Source: Clostridiales bacterium
GTDB taxonomy: Bacteria; Bacillota; Clostridia; Oscillospirales; Acutalibacteraceae
NCBI GenBank assembly: GCA_019417145.1
Contig: DXVY01000149.1
Coordinates: forward strand, 1 to 5,058
Direction: 5' to 3'
DNA: 5,058 nucleotides
Below the pieces are notes generated by a model. The model ran no database searches. It had not been told where the DNA came from and saw only the letters and a program-made list of their open reading frames with translations. Of this stretch, positions 1 to 4,910 are shown piece after piece. Position 1 is the first letter of the stretch; each line of letters starts with the position of its first letter. A program made the position numbers and the translations under genes.

Positions 1-55
1 GGTTCGGCAGCGGTTCGGTGGCGGTTTGGCAGCGGTTTGTCTGCGGTTCGCCCTT
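1..55. repeat. Degenerate 11-bp tandem repeat at window edge
   Basis: Successive 11-base units begin at 1, 12, 23, 34 and 45, with consensus GGTTYGGCAGC. The first three differ at one to three positions, the fourth is more diverged, and the fifth keeps only the GGTTCG half. The array runs off the left edge, so its full copy number is unknown. The period is not a multiple of three and is close to one DNA helical turn, so it does not look like a protein repeat. One forward frame stays open from base 1 to 420, but that is common in GC-rich sequence and I see no ribosome site for it. The function is unknown; it may be the decayed end of a longer repeat beyond the window. Confidence 0.6.
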
Positions 56-88
56 GGGTCGGTTTCCGGTTTGACGGATCCTTCCCGG

Positions 89-120
89 CCGCCGTTTTCC
101 GGGGAAAAGGGCGGTTTGTT
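89..120 (+). terminator. Probable intrinsic terminator of an upstream gene
   Basis: CCGCC (89-93) pairs with GGCGG (110-114), and TTTTCC (95-100) pairs with GGAAAA (103-108), separated by one G-G mismatch. This gives an 11-bp hairpin with a very tight loop. A T-rich tail (TTTGTTT) follows from 115. It probably ends a transcript entering from the left. The interrupted T-run makes it weaker than a textbook terminator. Confidence 0.5.
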
Positions 121-240
121 TGCGGTGCGGCGGGATGGGGAAAGGATGGGCCGGCAGGCGAGGCGTGCGGCCGCACCCGAAAGCCGTCGCCGCTCATAAT
201 CCCATGGACGGTTGGGAAAGCTAATGGCGAGGTGATCAAT

Positions 241-420
241 ATGCAGGAGCTTCCCACCGGATTTTTAATGGCTCTGGCCGAAAACCCGGACGCCATGGAG
301 CGCTTTGCCCGATTGGACAGGGCCCGCCAGGAGGACATTGCCGCCCAGGCGCGGCAGGTGCGGTCCAAGGAGCAAATGCGCGCGCTTGTGTCCCGTTTGG
401 GCAATATGCAGGTGATGTAA
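241..420 (+). CDS. Small conserved-type protein, 59 aa, function unknown
   Basis: The ATG at 241 is preceded by GAGGTGA (229-235) with 5 bases of spacing. This fixes the start, although the frame is open further upstream. The product is a soluble, largely helical protein without signal peptide, membrane segment or cysteine. Its pattern is LPxGFxxALAxNPxAMxRFxxLxxxRQxxI...SKEQMRALVxxL. From memory, short proteins with this signature (LP..F..AL..N..A...F..L, then a short helix with an SKEEM-like turn) are widespread in clostridia. They resemble the C-terminal helical part of YdeI/OmdA ('bacteriocin-protection') proteins. That relationship is pattern-based inference, and no biochemical role is known to me. 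The gene appears monocistronic, with a terminator about 90 bases downstream. I am confident it is real and not confident of any function. Confidence 0.8.
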   Translation: MQELPTGFLMALAENPDAMERFARLDRARQEDIAAQARQVRSKEQMRALVSRLGNMQVM

Positions 421-510
421 CGCCTTATTGTGGATTTTGCACCGGCGGCCATAGCGTAGCCTTTGGCCGGATGGGGCGGGCAGGCGACCGACCTGGGGTC
501 TGTTTTTCTC

Positions 511-545
511 GCGGCCGGAGAGGGAATCGCCGGCCGCCCTTTTTT
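511..545 (+). terminator. Intrinsic terminator after the 59-aa gene
   Basis: GCGGCCGG (511-518) and CCGGCCGC (530-537) form a perfect 8-bp GC stem with an 11-base loop. CC and six T residues (540-545) follow. It isolates the small gene at 241-420 from the secreted-protein gene. Confidence 0.8.
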
Positions 546-734
546 GGCGTTTGGAAAGACGCCTGGGAGCCCGGCGCTGTGTGTTGAAGAGATCGGGTTA
601 TCTATGCGCCCCCTTCCAGAGAACGGTGTAAATTTACGGGGCACTTATTCATGTAATCAGATGAATTCTTGGTTGAATTGTGACAGTTATTCCCATAAAA
701 CTCTGTCTATTGCACTAAATCGTGCCGGTGTTAG
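546..734. other. Gene-free intergenic stretch, AT-rich towards its end
   Basis: I find no ribosome-site-supported reading frame here on either strand. Composition shifts from GC-rich to AT-rich after about 625. That is typical of the upstream region of a regulated promoter and fits the promoter at 735. A short hairpin GCAC/GTGC lies at 712-725. A possible second -35/-10 pair (TTGAAT at 673, CATAAA at 694) has a 15-base spacer and is not convincing. Confidence 0.5.
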
Positions 735-750
735 TTGAAAATATTCTCAA
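735..750. promoter_or_regulatory. Palindrome over the -35 box, candidate operator
   Basis: TTGAAAATATTCTCAA is a 16-base near-perfect palindrome with one mismatched pair, and its left half coincides with the -35 box. A dimeric repressor binding here would block RNA polymerase. AT-rich sequence produces such palindromes by chance, so this is a candidate only. Confidence 0.35.
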
Positions 751-762
751 TTGTGTTATACT
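735..762 (+). promoter_or_regulatory. Sigma-A-type promoter of the trefoil protein gene
   Basis: The -35 box TTGAAA (735-740) and -10 box TATACT (757-762) are separated by 16 bases. Transcription would start near 769, giving a leader of about 40-50 bases before the coding region. It lies downstream of the earliest possible in-frame start (GTG at 722), which argues that 722 is not the true translation start. Confidence 0.7.
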
Positions 763-802
763 AAACACGTGGCGTGAAATAGAGTCACAAAAACATTTAT
801 GT

Positions 803-820
803 GGGAGGTTGAAAGGAAAG
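803..820 (+). promoter_or_regulatory. Strong ribosome site followed by AAG instead of ATG
   Basis: GGGAGG (803-808) is a strong Shine-Dalgarno sequence. At the ideal 9-base spacing, in frame with the large gene, stands the codon AAG (818-820). Changing A819 to T, or inserting one T between 819 and 820, would create ATG followed by Lys-Lys-Lys-Trp and the hydrophobic signal-peptide core. The only nearby in-frame alternative, TTG at 809, abuts the Shine-Dalgarno with no spacer. The ATG at 829 is well spaced from the purine-rich AAAGG but is in the wrong frame. Confidence 0.6.
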
Positions 821-3361
821 AAAAAGAAATGGTTTGCTTTGGTTATGTGTCTGCTCTTGCTGACCGGCATGGCCATGCCGGCTGTCGAGGCGGCGGAGGC
901 GCTGTCGTCCGGCGGCACCCACGCCTATGCGGATGGGCTGTACCGTATCCGGCATATGGACAGCAACCTGTATTTCAGTCTGGACCGGGGCATACAGCCC
1001 TACACCAATGCGGAAGATCAGAATTATATCCTGGTCTATCATGAGGACGACGGGTGCTATACCATTTCCAAAGCATCCTCGGTGACAAACAGCCTCCAGT
1101 CGGTGTATACGAGCAGTCAAAACAAGATCACAACGACCTGGAGCGGGGAAAGCTATAGTATGAGTAGCATTCGCTGGAAGATTGAACAAAACAGTTATGG
1201 CAGAGCCCAATTGATCCCCAAGGGAGGCGATGTGGCGCTGGTAACCGAAAACAGCGGCGTATCGGCCGGCACGTCCATCGTACACGGCAGTCAGAGCGCT
1301 TCGTCGTCCTACTGGATTTTGGAGGCGCTGGTTCAGCCGCAGACGGTTGCCAACGGATCCCACCGGCTGATCAATTATTATAAGGCCAATTCGTACGACG
1401 ATTATGTTTGTCTGGGCTACGAAAGCAGCACGGCCGCGAAAATAGTGGACGCGTTTTCCATGGACGGCCTTTTGAATTTTACATACAACAGCGACGGATA
1501 CTACACAATCGTATCTAAAGGCATGAATCTAACCTATAACCCATCCACCGGGAAAGCGGTTTTCCAAAACAGCACCGGCGCGGACAACCAGCGTTGGATG
1601 CTGTATAAGACCAATAATGCATTCTATATCGCCCCGAAAAGCGATCTTCTAAAGACCCTGGTCGCATCGGACAGCGTGGCGGATGAGGGGGATACGGTGG
1701 AGCTGTACAGCATTGCCAGTTCCCGGGCCGGCTCCAGCGGTAGCTGGGCGGTGGATTACCTGCTGCCCAACGGTATTTATGATTTTAAGCACCAGTTGAA
1801 TATTTATGTTACCGCCGGCGACATCGACTATGCCAAGCCGGATACCGACGTAATGCTGGAGGGCGGCGGCAACGGCGGAAGCAACACCAATTCCAATTGC
1901 AGATGGCGGCTTACATACACGCAAGATGGGTATTATACCATCAGCCCCTCCTACAACCCTGTAAACGAGCTGTATATGACCTATACCAGCGGGGGCGTAG
2001 AGCTGCAGCCCTATAACGGCAGCGCGGATCAGCTCTGGCAGATCCGGTATGAATCGGGCTATAATTTCTTCCCCAAGAGCAATCCCGGCGTTAGCTGGAA
2101 CTATTATCAAGGTACCTCCTTGCCCTGTAAGCTGAATTGCGCCGGTGAATTTGTCAGCGGATACAAGTGGACCGTGCGCAGCCTGACCGAGCACCGGCCG
2201 CTGGCCGACGGCGTCTACCAGTTCTCCCAGTCGAACCTGTATCTGACCGCCGACGGGACGGCGGTCAAGGGCGGCGCGGCCTCGGGCGGGGAAAACTATC
2301 TTGCCGGCTGGAAGCTTACCTATCAGATGGACGGCAGCTATGCGGTGGAACCCGCCTACAATCCCACGGCCGGCCTATTGACCTACGCCGCGTCGGAAGA
2401 ACCGGTCTGTATTGCCCCGTCCACCGGATCCAGCACCCAGCGATGGGTCATTCATGAGACCGATGATGGGCGGTATACCGTGCAGACCAAGATGAACAAT
2501 TCCTACCTCTATATGCAAAACGCCAATAATGTGGTCATGAGCAGTACGCTCCGTAAATGGGACATAGAAAAGCGGCAGAATCTCCGACCGCTAAACGACG
2601 GCAACTATTCCTTCAACGCCTTTTCGTCCTCCTCGGACCAGACGCTGGCCAGCAATGGAAACGGCCTGGTAGTTGTGGGCGACAGTGAGGAAGGATGGTC
2701 GCTACAGTTTGCGGACGACGGCTATTATACCCTTTCCCTGACCGAACAGAGCGGGCAGTATATGACCTACAACAGCGCCCAAAGCCGCATCGACCTGCAG
2801 GCCTATACGGGCGCGGACACCCAAAAATGGAGGATCGGCCAGAGCGCCGACGGCAGCCTGCTGATTTCCCCCAAGGGCCGTCCGGACCTCTATGTTTGCT
2901 ACAGCGGCTCGGCCGTGACCTTTACCGATTCCGCCTCGGCGGCCGCCCTTTGGCATGCGAATATTTATGAGGTGACCTATCTTATCAGCGGCGTCTACGA
3001 TTTCAAGAGCGTAGACAACACCTATTTGACCATGTCGGGCGGAACGGTTTCGGCCGGCGCAGACAGCGGCGCTGAGAGCGACTACGCCAAGTGGCAGGTG
3101 ACCCGGCAGGAGGACGGAAGCTATACCATTGCGCCCGCCGGCATGACCTTCCTGTATTTATCCTATGAAAACGGAAATCTGTCCTTTAATACCCAGCCGA
3201 CAAGTCCGGCCATTCGCTGGAATATCACGGCCATGGGCGACGGCGTCTATCGAATCCAAGCGCCGTCCTATGGGCTCTACCTTGGCTTAACATCCGCCGG
3301 CGGCATCGGCCTGATTTCCGCACAGAATACCGTTAACTGGACCGTGCAAAGCTATACCTGA
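809..3361 (+). CDS. Large secreted protein of six beta-trefoil (ricin-type) domains
   Basis: From the TTG at 809 the product is 850 residues. The true start is uncertain: GTG 722 precedes the promoter's transcription start, and AAG 818 sits where an ATG is expected. The N-terminus is a clear signal peptide: a Lys-rich start, a hydrophobic core (residues 8-18) and a Val-Glu-Ala cleavage site near residue 28. There is no lipobox, sortase motif or C-terminal membrane segment, so the mature protein is probably released. The rest divides into six units of about 125-140 residues, starting near 42, 181, 321, 463, 593 and 724. Each has three sub-repeats ending in W-x-(I/V/L); 16 of 18 keep the Trp. 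Four middle sub-repeats carry the ricin-type QxW motif (261-263, 408-410, 544-546, 672-674). Recurring motifs are G-(V/I)-Y-x-F and DG-Y-Y-T-I. By family analogy it binds sugars or another surface ligand. No catalytic domain is visible. It is alone between a promoter and a terminator. Confidence 0.82.
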   Translation: MKGKKKKWFALVMCLLLLTGMAMPAVEAAEALSSGGTHAYADGLYRIRHMDSNLYFSLDRGIQPYTNAEDQNYILVYHEDDGCYTISKASSVTNSLQSVYTSSQNKITTTWSGESYSMSSIRWKIEQNSYGRAQLIPKGGDVALVTENSGVSAGTSIVHGSQSASSSYWILEALVQPQTVANGSHRLINYYKANSYDDYVCLGYESSTAAKIVDAFSMDGLLNFTYNSDGYYTIVSKGMNLTYNPSTGKAVFQNSTGADNQRWMLYKTNNAFYIAPKSDLLKTLVASDSVADEGDTVELYSIASSRAGSSGSWAVDYLLPNGIYDFKHQLNIYVTAGDIDYAKPDTDVMLEGGGNGGSNTNSNCRWRLTYTQDGYYTISPSYNPVNELYMTYTSGGVELQPYNGSADQLWQIRYESGYNFFPKSNPGVSWNYYQGTSLPCKLNCAGEFVSGYKWTVRSLTEHRPLADGVYQFSQSNLYLTADGTAVKGGAASGGENYLAGWKLTYQMDGSYAVEPAYNPTAGLLTYAASEEPVCIAPSTGSSTQRWVIHETDDGRYTVQTKMNNSYLYMQNANNVVMSSTLRKWDIEKRQNLRPLNDGNYSFNAFSSSSDQTLASNGNGLVVVGDSEEGWSLQFADDGYYTLSLTEQSGQYMTYNSAQSRIDLQAYTGADTQKWRIGQSADGSLLISPKGRPDLYVCYSGSAVTFTDSASAAALWHANIYEVTYLISGVYDFKSVDNTYLTMSGGTVSAGADSGAESDYAKWQVTRQEDGSYTIAPAGMTFLYLSYENGNLSFNTQPTSPAIRWNITAMGDGVYRIQAPSYGLYLGLTSAGGIGLISAQNTVNWTVQSYT

Positions 3362-3385
3362 TTCCTGATGCCAGAGGAAGGTGGG

Positions 3386-3417
3386 AACCGGGACCGCCCT
3401 GGGGCGGCCCCGGTTTT
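3386..3417 (+). terminator. Intrinsic terminator after the trefoil protein gene
   Basis: AACCGGGACCGCC (3386-3398) pairs with GGCGGCCCCGGTT (3403-3415) with one A-C mismatch and a CTGG loop. A short T-run to 3417 follows. It lies 24 bases after the stop codon. On the minus strand the hairpin is not followed by T residues, so it mainly serves the plus-strand gene. Confidence 0.75.
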
Positions 3418-3432
3418 CGGCCTAGCGGGGCC

Positions 3433-3603
3433 TTACTCGATATACTGTCGGATCAGCTCCTGCAACTGCTGGGCCCGGCGGGCGGATTCCCGTTGTCCCC
3501 GGTTGGGACACCAGTCCCCGAAGCGAAGAACACAGACGCCGTCCCTGGACCAGGCGCAGTGGGACAGGGGACAAAGCTTGCAGTGCGAGTAGGTGGAATA
3601 CAT
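3433..3603 (-). CDS. Small Cys-rich protein, 56 aa, possible metal-binding
   Basis: This minus-strand frame starts with ATG at 3603 and stops with TAA at 3433. The start is decided by a near-perfect AAGGAGG (complement of 3613-3619) with 9 bases of spacing. The product begins MYSTYSHCKLCPLSHC and has five cysteines at residues 8, 11, 16, 24 and 32 (C-x2-C-x4-C-x7-C-x7-C), plus histidines at 7 and 15. A charged helix rich in Arg and Gln follows (residues 36-56). Closely spaced CxxC and His residues suggest a zinc-binding knuckle or, less likely, an iron-sulfur site; this is inference. No signal peptide or membrane segment is seen. The gene converges with the trefoil protein gene, with 71 bases between the stops. 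I do not recognise the family. The ribosome site and the ordered Cys pattern make it a likely real gene, although an overlapping minus-strand frame exists. Confidence 0.68.
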   Translation of the reverse strand: MYSTYSHCKLCPLSHCAWSRDGVCVLRFGDWCPNRGQRESARRAQQLQELIRQYIE

Positions 3604-3612
3604 AATGGGCAG

Positions 3613-3619
3613 CCTCCTT
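3613..3619 (-). promoter_or_regulatory. Ribosome binding site of the Cys-rich small gene
   Basis: CCTCCTT on the plus strand reads AAGGAGG on the minus strand, fully complementary to the 16S rRNA tail. It lies 9 bases before the ATG at 3603. It is the main reason to choose this reading frame over the longer overlapping minus-strand frame. Confidence 0.7.
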
Positions 3620-3664
3620 CAGGTTTTGGATGCGAACTATCGAAAAGATATAGATGACCTTCAT

Positions 3665-3706
3665 AAAAAATACATGCGGTCCTACGCTTTTCGTGATCGC
3701 ATGTAT
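3665..3706 (-). terminator. Minus-strand hairpin with T-run: terminator or attenuator
   Basis: ATACATGCGGTC (3670-3681) pairs with GATCGCATGTAT (3695-3706) through 12 bp, including one G-U on the plus strand (A-C on the minus strand). A short inner ACG/CGT stem (3684-3686, 3692-3694) follows. Read on the minus strand, the stem is followed by six T residues (complement of 3665-3670), as in an intrinsic terminator. It lies about 60 bases upstream of the Cys-rich gene's start. It therefore either ends a separate short minus-strand RNA or attenuates the leader of that gene. Confidence 0.6.
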
Positions 3707-3745
3707 CTGGCAGCGGTGGGCCCCGTCGCTTGTGGCGGTTTTAAA

Positions 3746-3786
3746 TGACAATTTATGGACAGATTTGGCGATTTATCCAATTGTCA
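3746..3786. repeat. Inverted repeat upstream of the small-RNA promoter
   Basis: TGACAATT (3746-3753) and AATTGTCA (3779-3786) are perfect 8-base inverted arms. Inside them TGGA (3756-3759) and TCCA (3775-3778) add four more pairs. The right arm runs into seven A residues (3786-3792). There is no T-run on either strand in the terminator position, so protein binding is more likely than termination. The half-site resembles that of the palindrome at 4116-4138. Confidence 0.5.
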
Positions 3787-3805
3787 AAAAAACATAGGCC
3801 TTTGC

Positions 3806-3834
3806 TTGACAAAGAGGATGGGGCAGGCTATACT
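3806..3834 (+). promoter_or_regulatory. Consensus sigma-A promoter for a small RNA
   Basis: The -35 box TTGACA (3806-3811) is perfect and the -10 box TATACT (3829-3834) matches five of six consensus bases, with the optimal 17-base spacer. An A-tract (3786-3792), about 50 bases before the predicted start near 3841, could act as an UP element. No ribosome site or gene follows closely, which points to an RNA product. Confidence 0.8.
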
Positions 3835-3840
3835 AGCCAT

Positions 3841-3896
3841 GGAATACATTCATTCTTTGTCGTCGGCATTATATGTGCCGGCGGCATTCCTTTTTT
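3841..3896 (+). ncRNA. Putative small RNA of about 56 nt with its own promoter and terminator
   Basis: The predicted transcription start falls at or near 3841. The sequence GGAAT there can pair with ATTCC (3886-3890), just before six T residues (3891-3896). Between them GTCGTCGGCA (3859-3868) pairs with TGCCGGCGGC (3876-3885): 10 bp with two G-U pairs, around a 7-base loop (3869-3875). A 13-base pyrimidine-rich segment (3846-3858) stays unpaired and is the natural candidate for target recognition. A strong promoter, stable hairpin and U-tract within about 60 bases is the architecture of an autonomous small RNA. An alternative is a prematurely terminated leader for distal sequence, but no gene follows before the next terminator-like palindrome. 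A 19-codon frame from ATG 3839 ends inside the U-tract, but it would need leaderless translation. I do not recognise a known RNA family. Confidence 0.6.
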
Positions 3897-4115
3897 AACG
3901 CCGAATAAACATGCGCTATTTAAAAATATAAAAGCGAAAAATCCAATACTCTTTCCTCGCTTTATCCCGGAAAACGCCCTTCGCCGGTCGGAGACCAATT
4001 GCATGTATCAGAAAACGGTGTTTAGAAAGGAAAAAATATAAAAAAATGATGGAACAAGGCTAAGATACCATAATATTCTTGTCGGGTCAAGTGCCAATAT
4101 GTCAAATAATTAGGT
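3897..4115. other. AT-rich intergenic stretch without a convincing gene
   Basis: This section is clearly richer in A and T than the flanking genes. A forward frame crosses it, but it also covers the promoter and the small RNA and has no ribosome site, so I treat it as spurious. A 12-codon frame from ATG 4003 (MYQKTVFRKEKI) has GGAG at 3990-3993 with 9-base spacing, which is too short to call. A weak inverted repeat AAAGCGA/TCGCTTT lies at 3931-3937 and 3957-3963. Nothing else is supported. Confidence 0.5.
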
Positions 4116-4141
4116 AAATCGTCATATATTGACGATTTTTT
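4116..4141 (+). promoter_or_regulatory. Palindrome next to XRE promoter: operator and/or terminator
   Basis: AAATCGTCA (4116-4124) and TGACGATTT (4130-4138) are perfect 9-base arms around TATAT, followed by T residues to 4141. It fits an intrinsic terminator for readthrough from the left. It also ends 4 bases before the -35 box of the XRE gene, the usual place for an autoregulatory operator. The stem is AT-rich for a terminator in this window, where the others are GC-rich, which favours an operator role. Confidence 0.6.
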
Positions 4142-4142
4142 C

Positions 4143-4171
4143 TTGCAAATGGTACGGGGATCTTTTATACT
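4143..4171 (+). promoter_or_regulatory. Promoter of the XRE regulator gene
   Basis: The -35 box TTGCAA (4143-4148) and -10 box TATACT (4166-4171) have a 17-base spacer. Transcription should start near 4178, leaving a leader of about 14 bases that contains the ribosome site AGGTGA (4181-4186). Confidence 0.75.
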
Positions 4172-4191
4172 GGATGTAAGAGGTGAGGTAA

Positions 4192-4824
4192 ATGTCGAGT
4201 GAGCTATCGCGTCATATCGCAAACAGAATTGTAGCGGCAAGGAAGAAAAAGGGACTGACCCAGTATCAGGTGGCCGAAAGGATCGGGATTACGCCGGGGC
4301 GTTACCTTCATTATGAGAAGGGGCGCGCCGAGCCGGGACTGGACATCATATATAAGCTGTGCAAGCTTTTTGGCGAAAGCTTCGACGAATGGCTGGGGCT
4401 GCGGCGTCCACCGGACGAGCTGGGCTTCAGCGAGCAGGAGGTCCGGTTTATGATCCTGTACCGTAAGCTGGATGAGGAGGGGCGGCAGGCTGTCAACGGT
4501 ATGGTGCGCGCCCTGCTTTCGGCGGCGCATGTCCCCATGGATTTTACGCTGGAGGATTCCACCCGGGCGCGAATGGGGACGGCTCCTGGATCTTACGGCG
4601 TGGTTTATTCGGGTTATGCCGCCTATGGGGGAGACGGATGGAAATCCGTACTTGTGGATCAGCCGGTCCCAAAGGATCAGGTGGATGAGGCCTTTGCCCA
4701 GGCGCGGGCGGTCAAGGCCGACCGGGAGGCCGACGAGGCGGCCCGGGAAGCGGAGTATAACCGGCGGCGGGCGCGTGGAAAGGGCGCGGGCGAGCCGGAA
4801 GGCGGCGATCGCGGCAAGAAGTAA
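4192..4824 (+). CDS. XRE-family helix-turn-helix transcriptional regulator, 210 aa
   Basis: The ATG at 4192 follows AGGTGA with 5-base spacing, which fixes the start. Residues 9-68 form a Cro/C1-type five-helix domain: RxxRKKKGLTQYQVAERIGI is helix 1 to helix 2, the recognition region follows (residues 34-42), and GRAEP then PGLDIIYKLCKLF completes the fold. Residues 78-108 (FSEQEVRFMILYRKLDEEGR onward) are the amphipathic helix often seen after the domain in clostridial XRE proteins, probably for dimerisation. A Gly/Tyr-rich stretch (about 128-148) and a charged, probably disordered or coiled tail (160-210) follow; I do not recognise these. No protease or ligand domain of the LexA/CI type is present, so inactivation would need a partner. 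The adjacent ImmA-like gene could be that partner, as in ImmR/ImmA of ICEBs1 (known precedent; its use here is inference). A palindrome at its promoter suggests autoregulation. Confidence 0.85.
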   Translation: MSSELSRHIANRIVAARKKKGLTQYQVAERIGITPGRYLHYEKGRAEPGLDIIYKLCKLFGESFDEWLGLRRPPDELGFSEQEVRFMILYRKLDEEGRQAVNGMVRALLSAAHVPMDFTLEDSTRARMGTAPGSYGVVYSGYAAYGGDGWKSVLVDQPVPKDQVDEAFAQARAVKADREADEAAREAEYNRRRARGKGAGEPEGGDRGKK

Positions 4825-4836
4825 GCGTCTATGGCT

Positions 4837-4864
4837 GGGCGCGTTTGGTGCGCGCCGCCCTTTT
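4837..4864 (+). terminator. Intrinsic terminator between XRE and ImmA-like genes
   Basis: GGCGCG (4838-4843) pairs with CGCGCC (4851-4856) around a 7-base loop. Extension to GGGC/GCCC is possible with a bulged G. TTTT follows (4861-4864). The short T-run suggests partial termination, which could lower expression of the downstream gene relative to the regulator. Confidence 0.6.
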
Positions 4865-4910
4865 CCGCTTTCTGGGGTCCTTTGGCGGGGCAGATCATAT
4901 CAGGGGGAGA

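Noticed and set aside
37..240. Upstream in-frame extension of the 59-aa protein (TTG at 37)
   Set aside because: No ribosome site at 37, the stretch is low-complexity and crosses a terminator-like hairpin, and GAGGTGA sits perfectly before ATG 241.
463..738. Forward frame of about 91 codons
   Set aside because: It covers the terminator at 511-545 and runs into the promoter at 735, has no ribosome site and shows no recognisable protein character.
722..808. GTG at 722 as the start of the trefoil protein
   Set aside because: It lies upstream of the promoter's own -35 box and has no ribosome site; it would also bury the signal peptide behind some 30 extra residues.
799..1044. Frame starting at ATG 799 or 829
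   Set aside because: The product is Gly/Arg-rich nonsense, while the overlapping frame carries a signal peptide and trefoil repeats. It matters only as a possible frameshift entry point.
3422..3751. Minus-strand frame of about 109 codons
   Set aside because: It is the shadow of the Cys-rich gene: it reads through the hairpin terminator and has no ribosome site.
3849..3859. Pairing of the small RNA's pyrimidine segment with the purine-rich start region of the trefoil gene (822-831)
   Set aside because: The best match needs a bulge and is short and low-complexity, so it is expected by chance.
3665..4009. Direct repeat GCATGTATC at 3699-3707 and 4001-4009 as attachment sites
   Set aside because: Nine bases only, one copy being part of a hairpin stem; no integrase is visible.
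3745..4041. Forward frame of 98 codons
   Set aside because: It spans the inverted repeat, the promoter and the small-RNA unit, without a ribosome site; the composition is that of intergenic DNA.
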